Assembly (NCBI GenBank): GCA_963791945.1
Contig: CAWBUD010000003.1
Location: forward strand, 248,001 to 312,000
From: PALSA-1003 sp963791945
GTDB taxonomy: Bacteria; Pseudomonadota; Gammaproteobacteria; Burkholderiales; Casimicrobiaceae
DNA length: 64,000 nt
Direction: 5' to 3'
In this document: positions 1 through 8,658 of the stretch, one piece after another
Layout of the letters: each line of letters starts with the position of its first letter
Position numbering within the stretch: the first letter of the stretch is position 1
The notes under the pieces: generated by a model
What the model saw: the letters and a program-made list of their open reading frames with translations, nothing else
Databases searched by the model: none
Told to the model about the DNA's origin: nothing
Position numbers and translations under genes: made by a program

Positions 1-1181
<1,181 letters not shown>

Positions 1182-1198
1182 GTCCTTTTCGCTCCAGA

Positions 1199-1852
1199 TC
1201 AGCCGACCGTCGCGAGCGCGTCGATGAGCGGGACGCCCGTCAGCGCGCGAAGCTCCTCGAACGAGAGCCCGTCGGCTCGCTCCAGCACGACCAGCCCTCT
1301 CGGAGCGACGTCCAGTACCGCGAGGTCGGTGAAGATGCGGTTGACGCAGGCCACACCGGTCAACGGATAAGTGCAGCGCGCGACGATCTTCGACTCGCCC
1401 TGCTTCGTGAGGTGCTCCATCATGACATACACGCGTTTCGCGCCGATCGCGAGGTCCATCGCTCCGCCGACTGCCGGAATCGCGTCGCGCGCGCCGGTGT
1501 GCCAGTTGGCGAGGTCGCCCGTCGCCGAAACCTGGAACGCCCCGAGCACGCAGAAGTCGAGATGCCCGCCGCGCATCATCGCGAAGGAATCGGCGTGATG
1601 GAAGAACGATGCGCCCGGCAGCGTCGTCACCGGCTGCTTGCCGGCGTTGATGAGGTCGGGGTCCTCTTCTCCTTCTGCCGGCGCGGGGCCCATGCCGAGG
1701 AGCCCGTTCTCGGTGTGAAGCACGATCTCCCGGTCCTTCGGCAGGTGGTTCGCGACCATCGTCGGCAAGCCGATGCCGAGATTGACGTAGGCGCCGTTCG
1801 GGATGTCGCGCGCCACGCGGGCCGCAATCTGTTCGCGAGTGAAGCGTTTCAT
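1199..1852 (-). CDS. pcaJ: 3-oxoadipate CoA-transferase subunit B
   Basis: Beta subunit of the CoA-transferase that moves CoA from succinyl-CoA to 3-oxoadipate. The 217-residue protein has the family hallmarks LGIGLPTMVANHLP near residue 25 and ENGLLGMG near residue 49, whose Glu is the catalytic residue forming the covalent CoA thioester in this family. Length is normal for a B subunit. It lies 15 bp downstream of the A subunit and 17 bp upstream of the thiolase, all on the minus strand, so the three are almost certainly co-transcribed. A general 3-oxoacid CoA-transferase (ScoB or AtoA type) cannot be excluded from sequence alone; the neighbouring thiolase and IclR regulator favour the pca assignment. 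Confidence 0.9.
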   Translation of the reverse strand: MKRFTREQIAARVARDIPNGAYVNLGIGLPTMVANHLPKDREIVLHTENGLLGMGPAPAEGEEDPDLINAGKQPVTTLPGASFFHHADSFAMMRGGHLDFCVLGAFQVSATGDLANWHTGARDAIPAVGGAMDLAIGAKRVYVMMEHLTKQGESKIVARCTYPLTGVACVNRIFTDLAVLDVAPRGLVVLERADGLSFEELRALTGVPLIDALATVG

Positions 1853-1867
1853 CGTCTCTCTTTCGGA

Positions 1868-2569
1868 TCAGGCCGCGGCACCGGCGGGCGCCATCACCCT
1901 CGCCGCCAAAGGCACCTCGACCACCCGCTGGACGAAGATGCCCGGCGTGACGACCGCTTCCGGGTCGAGATCGCCAAGATTCACGACTTCGCGCACCTCG
2001 GCGATCGTGCAGTTCGCGGCGCTGGCCATGATCGGCCCGAAGTTACGCGCGGTCTTGCGATAGACGAGATTGCCCCACCGATCCCCGCGCAAGGCCCGGA
2101 TGAGCGCGAAGTCGGCGTGGATGGGATATTCGAGCACGTAGTCGCGGCCACCGATGCGCCGCGTCTCCTTGCCGTCGGCGAGCGGGGTGCCGTACCCGGT
2201 GGGCGTGTAGAAGGCGCCGATGCCGGCACCCGCGGCGCGAATGCGCTCTGCCAGGTTGCCCTGGGGCACGAGCTCCAGCTCGATTTCTCCGCCGCGAAAA
2301 AGCCCGTCGAAGACCCATGAATCGACCTGGCGAGGAAACGAGCAGATGATCCTCCTCACCTGCCGCGCTTTGATCAGCGCCGCCAGTCCGGTTTCGCCGT
2401 TGCCCGCGTTATTGCTCACGATCGTGAGATCGCGCGCTGCCTGAACGATCAGCGCATCGATCAGCTCGGAGGGCATGCCCGCCGTGCCGAATCCGCCGAC
2501 CATCACGGTCGCCCCGTCCGGGATGTCGGCGACGGCGGCCGCCGCGGAAGCAACGATCTTGTTGATCAT
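1868..2569 (-). CDS. pcaI: 3-oxoadipate CoA-transferase subunit A
   Basis: Alpha subunit of the CoA-transferase, 233 residues, starting MINKIVASAAAAVADIPDG. The glycine-rich CoA-binding motif GGFGTAGMP is at residues 25-33, where it is expected. It forms a heteromer with the downstream B subunit. It is the first gene of the minus-strand pca operon and is transcribed away from the IclR regulator at 2767, with the PcaR-like boxes of the shared intergenic region upstream of it. An acetoacetyl-CoA or succinyl-CoA 3-ketoacid transferase is the alternative; context makes the 3-oxoadipate role more likely. Confidence 0.9.
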   Translation of the reverse strand: MINKIVASAAAAVADIPDGATVMVGGFGTAGMPSELIDALIVQAARDLTIVSNNAGNGETGLAALIKARQVRRIICSFPRQVDSWVFDGLFRGGEIELELVPQGNLAERIRAAGAGIGAFYTPTGYGTPLADGKETRRIGGRDYVLEYPIHADFALIRALRGDRWGNLVYRKTARNFGPIMASAANCTIAEVREVVNLGDLDPEAVVTPGIFVQRVVEVPLAARVMAPAGAAA

Positions 2570-2626
2570 CTCGACCTGCCGAGTCAGCTCCGGATTCGCC
2601 GGCCGTCCAGTGAGCGGAACGAATCG

Positions 2627-2735
2627 GGGCGATTATCGAACATTTGTTCGTTCAACGAACACTTAGTGGCCAGTCTACGCAAGCCTTGCTTGACGCGTCA
2701 AGGGCGATTATCGTTAAATGGTGCGGTTATCGCCC
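2627..2735. promoter_or_regulatory. Three PcaR-like boxes between pcaI and the IclR regulator
   Basis: Three related 15-mers lie in the divergent promoter region: GGGCGATTATCGAAC at 2627-2641, GGGCGATTATCGTTA at 2702-2716 and GTGCGGTTATCGCCC at 2721-2735. From memory, the reverse complement of the Pseudomonas putida PcaR box (GTTCGATAATCGCAC) is GTGCGATTATCGAAC, so the first copy differs from it at one position. Copies two and three also form an inverted repeat through GGGCGAT (2702-2708) and ATCGCCC (2729-2735), which recalls the two-plus-one repeat arrangement of IclR-type operators. They probably control both pcaIJF and the regulator gene. Confidence 0.65.
2645..2661. promoter_or_regulatory. 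Perfect 17-bp palindrome, candidate operator
   Basis: TGTTCGTTCAACGAACA is a perfect inverted repeat, with 8-bp arms around a central C, placed four bases from the first PcaR-like box. It does not resemble that box, so it may be a second operator for the same regulator or a site for another protein. Its position, about 80 bp upstream of the pcaI start, fits a regulatory role. Confidence 0.45.
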
Positions 2736-2766
2736 ACTAACACCTACTAACACCCACCGAGACACC

Positions 2767-3657
2767 ATGGCCAAGGTCAAGCCGGGACCGGCGCGAGCGC
2801 GCGGCGCGATCGAAGCCCAGCGCACCGACGCGCCTGACATGATCGCGCCGAACGCGCGCAATGTCACGCCGGGATCGGCGGCGCAGGCCTATGCTGGCGA
2901 CCCCAACTTCATGGCCTCGCTCGCCCGCGGGCTGGCGGTGATCCGCGGCTTCACGCAGCAGCGCCGGCACCTGACGATTGCGCAGCTGAGCCAGCGAACC
3001 GGTATCCCCCGCGCGGCGGTCCGGCGCTGTCTCTATACGCTCACCAGGCTGGGCTACGTCGCGAGCGACGATGGCCGCGCGTATGTGCTCCGGCCCGCCA
3101 TTCTTGCGCTTGGCCATGCTTACCTGTCCTCGACGCCTCTCGCGAATGCGGTGCAGCCGCTGCTCGACCGGATCACCCGCGAATTGCACGAGTCGAGCTC
3201 GATGGCCGTGCTGGAGGGCGACGACATCCTCTACATTGCGCGCTCGAGCACGAATGCACGCGTGATGTCGATCGACCTGGGCATCGGCAGCCGGCTTCCC
3301 GCCTACTGCACATCGATGGGCCGCGTGCTTCTCGCGGGGCTGCCGCAAGCCGATCTGCGCGCTTATCTGGCACGGGCGACACTGACGCGGCTCACCGCTC
3401 GCACCGTCGATACCCCCGACGCGCTCGCCGGCGTGCTCAAAAGCGTGCGTCGCAGCGGCTATTCGCTCGTGGATCAGGAGCTGGAAATCGGACTGCGCTC
3501 GATCGCGGTGCCGGTGGTCGACGGAGAAGGTCGCGCCGTCGCCGCGATCAACGTTGGCACGCAGTCCTCGCGCGTCTCCATTGCCGAAATGGAGAGCCGC
3601 TTCCTGCCGCTGCTGCGTGCGGCGGCGCACGAGGCGGGGCTGCTGCTCGCGCGCTGA
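2767..3657 (+). CDS. pcaR: IclR-family regulator of the pca genes
   Basis: IclR-type transcription factor of 296 residues: an N-terminal winged helix-turn-helix (LTIAQLSQRTGIPRAAVRRC, about residues 75-95) followed by an effector-binding domain with the typical SMAVLEGDDILYIARS and LPAYCTSMGRVLLAG segments. The N-terminus carries an extra basic, low-complexity stretch of about 50 residues before the HTH. The start at 2767 (ATGGCCAAGGTC) is preferred over an in-frame codon at 2644, which would lie inside the palindromic operator. It is divergent from pcaIJF, the usual arrangement for PcaR/PcaU/PobR regulators that respond to beta-ketoadipate or protocatechuate. The exact effector is unknown. 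Confidence 0.85.
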   Translation: MAKVKPGPARARGAIEAQRTDAPDMIAPNARNVTPGSAAQAYAGDPNFMASLARGLAVIRGFTQQRRHLTIAQLSQRTGIPRAAVRRCLYTLTRLGYVASDDGRAYVLRPAILALGHAYLSSTPLANAVQPLLDRITRELHESSSMAVLEGDDILYIARSSTNARVMSIDLGIGSRLPAYCTSMGRVLLAGLPQADLRAYLARATLTRLTARTVDTPDALAGVLKSVRRSGYSLVDQELEIGLRSIAVPVVDGEGRAVAAINVGTQSSRVSIAEMESRFLPLLRAAAHEAGLLLAR

Positions 3658-3728
3658 AGGTGCGTCCGAGCGATGGGCGCGACGCCCGCTACAATCGGCA
3701 CACCTGACCCTGACGGGACCGAGCCTGC

Positions 3729-3998
3729 ATGGACTGGGACATCCGCCCGGAGCGCGCTGCCGGCATCGAGCTGCGCGAAGTGACCGACGGGTACGTCGCG
3801 TACGATCCTGCGCGGGACAGGCTGCACTTCCTTAATCCCACGGCGGTGATGTTGCTCGAGGTCTGCGACGGTAAGCTTTCGGCACGCGAGCTTCCGGAGC
3901 TGCTCGCCGCCGCTTATCGGCTCCCCGAAACGCCGACTGCCGACGTGGAGCGCTGCGTCGGCAAGCTGCTCGCGGAAGGCTTGCTTGTCATTCGCTAG
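3729..3998 (+). CDS. PqqD-family (RRE-like) small protein
   Basis: Protein of 89 residues starting MDWDIRPERAAGIELREVTDG, with the PqqD-type core DRLHFLNPTAVMLLEVCDGK followed by a helical segment. PqqD-like domains are RiPP recognition elements that bind the leader of a precursor peptide and present it to a modifying enzyme. Downstream at 4066 is a gene for a small protein with an N-terminal leader-like segment and a C-terminal sorting tail, and then a glycosyltransferase, so the neighbour is a plausible partner. No radical SAM enzyme, kinase or other classical RiPP enzyme is adjacent. The family call is from fold-level motif recognition; the partner is inference. Confidence 0.8.
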   Translation: MDWDIRPERAAGIELREVTDGYVAYDPARDRLHFLNPTAVMLLEVCDGKLSARELPELLAAAYRLPETPTADVERCVGKLLAEGLLVIR

Positions 3999-4065
3999 CC
4001 GCAGCCCCTTGCCGGCCGACGGATGCTGTGCGACGATGCTTCCCGACCCACCAAGAGCCTCGTCC

Positions 4066-4341
4066 ATGTCCACGAATCCTGGTTTCGAACGCCTGCTCGA
4101 GCGCATCGGTCCGAGCCGGCGCGACGCTGTGAAAAAGATTCTCGCCGGCGCCGCGATCTACGCCGCACCGACGATCGCATCGTTCTCGATGGACAGTCTC
4201 GACGGCGTCGCCCACGCGCAGGCCGCCAACCAGACCGTTCCGGCGCAGATCCCGACGACCTCCGGGTGGAGCCTCGTCGCCCTCGCAGGCGCATTGTCCG
4301 CCGCGGGCGCGTTCGTGCTCCGGCGCCGGCGCGGCAAGTAA
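4066..4341 (+). CDS. Small exported protein with twin-Arg N-terminus and IPTL-CTERM-like tail
   Basis: Protein of 91 residues. The N-terminal part carries SRRDAVKKILAGAAIYAAP followed by the segment TIASFSMDSLDG, a twin-Arg-plus-hydrophobic layout like a short Tat-type signal. The C-terminus reads IPTTSGWSLVALAGALSAAG and ends in FVLRRRRGK: a proline-containing motif, one membrane span and a basic cluster, the architecture of IPTL-CTERM/PEP-CTERM sorting signals. Only about 20 residues lie between these elements, so there is almost no mature domain. The ATG at 4066 is used because upstream in-frame codons would overlap the PqqD-like gene. It sits between the PqqD-like gene and the glycosyltransferase and may be their substrate. 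Function unknown. Confidence 0.75.
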   Translation: MSTNPGFERLLERIGPSRRDAVKKILAGAAIYAAPTIASFSMDSLDGVAHAQAANQTVPAQIPTTSGWSLVALAGALSAAGAFVLRRRRGK

Positions 4342-4379
4342 GCATTCCGCAGGGCTCGGCGCGGCGCGCCGATACGCGC

Positions 4380-5504
4380 GTGTTGCAAGCGCTCCTCTCG
4401 GCTGCGCTGATCGTCCGCGACGAAGAGCGTCATCTCGAAGCCTGCCTTCGCTCGATTCGCGCCTGCGTCGACGAGATCGTCGTCGTCGACACCGGTTCGG
4501 TCGATCGGTCGCGCGACATCGCGCAAGCCCACGGCGCGCGCGTGCTCCAGCGTCCGTGGACGGGCGATTTCGCGGCGGCCCGCAACGCTTCGGTCGACGC
4601 TGTCCGCGGTGCGTGGGTGCTCTATATCGACGCCGACGAAACCCTAGCGGCGTTCGATCGCGACCACGTCGAGCGCGAGCTTGCCGATCCGCGCTACGCC
4701 GCTTACACCGTGCTCTTCCGCCCGAGCGCAGGCTATACCCGATATCGCGAGCACCGCCTGTTTCGCAACCGCCCGGATCTCCGCTTCCGGGGCGTCATCC
4801 ACGAGAGCCTGATCCCGGCACTGGATGCGTTGCGGATCCGCGAAGGGCTCGCCGTCGGCGAGAGCGCCATTGCGCTCGACCACCACGGGTATGGCCCCGA
4901 TTCGTCGCACAAGACCGCGCGGGACATCCCGCTGCTGCGGAAACGCCTGGGCGTCGAACCGGGACACGTCTACAGCTGGGCACACTTGGGCTCCGCGCTG
5001 CTCGCGTTGGGCGACGAAACCGGCGCCGAGGACGCCTGGCAGCGCGGCATCGCGGTCGTGCGCGGCTCGTCCGCGCGCACGCCGACCGACAGCCTGCCCT
5101 ACCTGCATCTCGCGCGGCTGCTTCTCGACCGGCACCGCGACGCCGCCGATCTCATCGATGAGTCGCTTCGGCTCTTCCCGGAAAATCACGCGCTCGCCTG
5201 GCTCGCGGGAAGACACCTGCTGGAGAGCGGCCGCTTCGAGGCTGCCATCCCCTATTTCGCCGGGCTTGCCGCGATCGATCCCGATCGCAGCGACTCGGGC
5301 ACGCTCGCCTACGACGTTTCGATCTTCGGCGCCAACGCGCACGCCGCGGTCGGATTGTGCGCATTCCGGCTCGGGCGTTTCGCCGAGAGCGCCGCACACT
5401 ACGCGCGGGCCGAAGCCCTTGCCCCGGACAACGCGGCGATCCGTACGAAACGCCTGTTCGTGGAAGGCAGGGCGGCGCAGAGCTCTGCCGCGTCCACCGC
5501 GTAG
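4380..5504 (+). CDS. GT2 family glycosyltransferase with TPR-like C-terminus
   Basis: A GT-A fold glycosyltransferase of 374 residues. The N-terminus ALIVRDEERHLEACLRSIRA and the motif VVVDTGSVDRSRDIA are the nucleotide-sugar binding part; LYIDADETLA supplies the metal-binding DxD-type motif near residue 86. From about residue 210 the protein becomes helical with TPR-like repeats (WAHLGSALLALGDETGAEDA and similar), as in the SunS-like and TPR-GT2 proteins that glycosylate peptides or surface polymers. The GTG at 4380 is chosen because no ATG lies near the conserved N-terminus; a TTG follows at once. It is third in the cluster after the PqqD-like and sorting-tail genes, so it may modify that small protein. 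The acceptor is inferred only. Confidence 0.8.
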   Translation: MLQALLSAALIVRDEERHLEACLRSIRACVDEIVVVDTGSVDRSRDIAQAHGARVLQRPWTGDFAAARNASVDAVRGAWVLYIDADETLAAFDRDHVERELADPRYAAYTVLFRPSAGYTRYREHRLFRNRPDLRFRGVIHESLIPALDALRIREGLAVGESAIALDHHGYGPDSSHKTARDIPLLRKRLGVEPGHVYSWAHLGSALLALGDETGAEDAWQRGIAVVRGSSARTPTDSLPYLHLARLLLDRHRDAADLIDESLRLFPENHALAWLAGRHLLESGRFEAAIPYFAGLAAIDPDRSDSGTLAYDVSIFGANAHAAVGLCAFRLGRFAESAAHYARAEALAPDNAAIRTKRLFVEGRAAQSSAASTA

Positions 5505-5510
5505 CGTGCT

Positions 5511-8500
5511 CTAAGCGCCGAGCGCGCGCTCGAGCACGCGCGCGACGTGGAGCGGGCGCCGCCGCGTGCCATCGCGGATCTGATGCCGGCAGCTGAACCC
5601 GTCGGTGACGATCAGCGTCTGGCGCGAGGCGTTGCGTACCGCGGGAAGGAGCTCCGCCTCAGCCATTCGCATCGAGATCGCGTAGTGCTCGGCTTCGTAG
5701 CCGAACGCTCCGGCCATGCCGCAGCAGCTCGATTCGACTGCGCGCGACACGAGCCCCGGGATCCAGGAGAGCACCGCCTGCATCGACGCGGCCGCGCCGA
5801 AGGCTTTCTGATGGCAGTGCGCGTGAACCAGCGCCTCGCCGGCGGCGAGCGGACGCAGCGGCAGCTCGAGCCGGCCCGCTTCGCGCTCGCGCACCAGGAA
5901 TTCCTCGAATAGGAGCGCATGACTTGCGAGCAGCGCGGCGTCTTCGCCGAAGCGATAGGTCAGGAATTCGTCGCGCATGCCGAGCAGGCACGATGGCTCG
6001 AGCCCGACCACAGCGACGCCGCGGCGCACGAAGGGCAGGAGCGCATCAAGGGTGCGGCGCGCCTCCGCCTTCGCCTCTTCGATCAGGCCCGCGGCGAGAA
6101 AAGTCCGCCCGCAGCATAGCGGCCGCTCGCCGCGCACCGCGTTGAAGCGCACGCGATAGCCTGCGGCATCGAGCACGCGGCTCGCCGCGCGCGCGTTCTC
6201 GACGGCAAAATAGTTGGTGAAGGTGTCGACGAAGAGCACGACCTCGCGGCGCTCGTCGCGCGCCGTCGATCGGTCCTTTGCAGCCACCCGCAGGTAATCG
6301 CCCTGCCAGCGGGGCAGCTGTCGCCGCGCCGAGATGCCGAGCCAGCGCTCCGACAGCCGGCGCGGGATACGCTCGCCCAGATTGGCCAGCGAGCGCAGCC
6401 GCGAAGCGACGCGCGCGTAACGCGGCAGGTAGGCGACGACCCGATCGCTCAGACGCAGGCGGTGGCGCACCCGATACGCCGCCAGCGCCTCGATCTTGAG
6501 CCGCGCCATGTCGACGCCGGTCGGGCACTCGCGCTTGCAGCCCTTGCAGGAAACGCACAGCTCGAGCGCCGCGTGCACCGCTTCGCCGCCCAGGCCCTCC
6601 TCTCCGAGGTGATCCTTGAGCTGGCCGCTGAGCGCGAGGCGGAGCGTGTTCGCGCGCCCTCGGGTAGTGTGCTGCTCGTCGTGCGTCACGCGGTAGCTCG
6701 GGCACATCGTGCCCGCGTCGAATTTCCGGCAATGGCCGTTGTTGTTGCACATCTCCACGGCCTTGGCGAGCCCCTGCGTCGAGTCTCCGCCCGAGCCGGG
6801 CGCGGTCTCCGAGCCGGAGATCGGATCGCGATCGACGTCCCAGGCCGACCAGTCGAGACGGGGCACGAGCGTCACGCGCCGATAGCTCGGCGAGAAGCGA
6901 AAGAGCGACTCGTCGTCCATCTTCGGCGGCGACACGATCTTGCCCGGATTCATTCGATTGCCCGGATCGAACAGCGCCTTCACCTCCGCGAACGCGCCGG
7001 CGATCTTCGGACCGAACTGCCACGCGACCCATTCGCCGCGGCACAAGCCGTCGCCGTGCTCGCCGGAGTAGGCGCCCTTGTACTCGCGGACCATCGCGGA
7101 GGCTTCCTCGGCGATCGCGCGCATCTTCGCCGCGCCGTCGCGGCGCATGTCCAGGATCGGCCGGACGTGCAGCGTCCCCACGCTCGCGTGCGCGTACCAG
7201 GTGCCCTGCGTGCCGTGCTTCGCGAAGATCTCGGTGAGCCGCTCGGTGTAATCCGCGAGATGCTCGAGCGGAACGGCGCAGTCTTCGATGAACGACACCG
7301 GTTTCCCGTCTCCCTTCATCGACATCATGATGTTGAGACCCGCCTTGCGCACGTCCCACAGCGCCTTCTGCGAGGCGCCCTCCGTGATCTTCACGACGGA
7401 ATCCGGCAGGCCGAGGTCCCCCGCCAGCTCCGCCAGCGCGTCCAGCCGCGCGTGCTGCGTCCCCGCGTCCGCGCCGGCGAACTCGATGAGCAGAATCGCT
7501 TCCGGCGTGCCAACCAGCGCACGCTCGATGATCGCGCGAAACGCGGGATTGGCGCGCGCGAGATCGATCATCGTACGGTCGACGAGCTCGACCGCCGTGG
7601 GTCGAAGCTCGACGATGTGCCGAGCCGCCTCCATCGCCCGATGAAACGTCGGGAAGCTGACCACGCCGAGCACCTTGCATGCGGGAAGCGGCGCGAGCTG
7701 CAGCCTGAGGCGCGAGAAGTACGCGAGCGTTCCCTCGGAGCCGACGAGCAGATGCGCGAGATTGACCGATCCGTCGGACGTATAGGGTCGCACGCTCTGC
7801 GGATTGAAGACGTCGAGGTTGTAGCCGCCGACCCGGCGCAACACCGCGGGAAACGTCTGCGCGATCTGGTCATGCTCGCGCGCGCCGATCGCGGCCAGCG
7901 CGCGGACGATCTCCCCGGAGCGGCCCGAGGGCGACATCGCATCCATCGGCCCGAACGCCACTTCGCTGCCGTCGGCGAGAAGTGCATCGATGCCCAGCAC
8001 GTTGTGCACCATGTTGCCGTATTCGATCGAGCGCGAGCCGCAGGAGTTGTTGCCGGCCATGCCGCCGATCGTCGCCTGGGCCGATGTGCTCACGTCGACC
8101 GGAAACCACAGCCCGTGCGGCTGCAGCGACGCATTGAGCCGGTCGAGCACGACGCCCGGGTCCACGCTTATCGTCATGGCGTCGCGATCGAGCGGGCCGA
8201 TGGTACTGAGCGCCTTGCTGTGATCGATGACGAGCGCCTCGCCGACCGTCTGCCCGCATTGCGACGAGCCCGCGCCGCGAGGAAGTATGGGAACGGCTTC
8301 CGCGCGCGCGATGTCGAGTGCGACGCGAAGATCGGCTGCATCGGCGGGCACCACGACGCCGACCGGAAAGATCTGATAGATCGACGCGTCAGTGGCGTAC
8401 CGGCCGCGGGAAGCGACGTCGAACAGGACATCGCCGCGGCAGCCGTCCCGAAGACGCCGCGCCAGAAGCGACGCGTCGACGGCGCGCGCAAGGTCTCCCC

Positions 8501-8534
8501 GTGCGCTAAGCGTCGGCTCCCGCGGCGCGTTCAT
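5511..8534 (-). CDS. FAD-binding oxidase fused to Fe-S/CCG oxidoreductase (YdiJ/D-lactate dehydrogenase type)
   Basis: Large flavoprotein of 1007 residues. The N-terminal half is a FAD-binding PCMH domain (VPADAADLRVALDIARAEAV and PRGAGSSQCGQ, about residues 50-90) plus a FAD-linked oxidase C-terminal domain with the HGDGLCRGEW segment. Cluster motifs follow: CNNNGHCRKF near residue 593 and CVSCKGCKRECP near residue 658, suggesting two 4Fe-4S centres. Two CCG-type domains follow, with CCGRTF near 805 and CCGMAGAFG near 933. This order matches the YdiJ and Dld-II group, which oxidises D-2-hydroxyacids at the membrane and passes electrons to the respiratory chain. The start MNAPREP at 8534 is preferred to an upstream in-frame extension of 56 residues. 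Substrate unknown. Confidence 0.88.
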   Translation of the reverse strand: MNAPREPTLSARGDLARAVDASLLARRLRDGCRGDVLFDVASRGRYATDASIYQIFPVGVVVPADAADLRVALDIARAEAVPILPRGAGSSQCGQTVGEALVIDHSKALSTIGPLDRDAMTISVDPGVVLDRLNASLQPHGLWFPVDVSTSAQATIGGMAGNNSCGSRSIEYGNMVHNVLGIDALLADGSEVAFGPMDAMSPSGRSGEIVRALAAIGAREHDQIAQTFPAVLRRVGGYNLDVFNPQSVRPYTSDGSVNLAHLLVGSEGTLAYFSRLRLQLAPLPACKVLGVVSFPTFHRAMEAARHIVELRPTAVELVDRTMIDLARANPAFRAIIERALVGTPEAILLIEFAGADAGTQHARLDALAELAGDLGLPDSVVKITEGASQKALWDVRKAGLNIMMSMKGDGKPVSFIEDCAVPLEHLADYTERLTEIFAKHGTQGTWYAHASVGTLHVRPILDMRRDGAAKMRAIAEEASAMVREYKGAYSGEHGDGLCRGEWVAWQFGPKIAGAFAEVKALFDPGNRMNPGKIVSPPKMDDESLFRFSPSYRRVTLVPRLDWSAWDVDRDPISGSETAPGSGGDSTQGLAKAVEMCNNNGHCRKFDAGTMCPSYRVTHDEQHTTRGRANTLRLALSGQLKDHLGEEGLGGEAVHAALELCVSCKGCKRECPTGVDMARLKIEALAAYRVRHRLRLSDRVVAYLPRYARVASRLRSLANLGERIPRRLSERWLGISARRQLPRWQGDYLRVAAKDRSTARDERREVVLFVDTFTNYFAVENARAASRVLDAAGYRVRFNAVRGERPLCCGRTFLAAGLIEEAKAEARRTLDALLPFVRRGVAVVGLEPSCLLGMRDEFLTYRFGEDAALLASHALLFEEFLVREREAGRLELPLRPLAAGEALVHAHCHQKAFGAAASMQAVLSWIPGLVSRAVESSCCGMAGAFGYEAEHYAISMRMAEAELLPAVRNASRQTLIVTDGFSCRHQIRDGTRRRPLHVARVLERALGA

Positions 8535-8658
8535 GCTAACGGCTCGTTGTGCATTTTTTCGGCGGGGCTCGACCGGGAGCGCCGCGGTCGGCAGGCGCAA
8601 GACGTATAAAATAGGCCGGAGTGCCTCCTTAAGCAAATCGGTCAGCCCGATCGCCCTC

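Noticed and set aside
6462..8609. 715-codon plus-strand frame opposite the FAD/Fe-S gene
   Set aside because: Shadow of the oxidoreductase; no recognisable domain.
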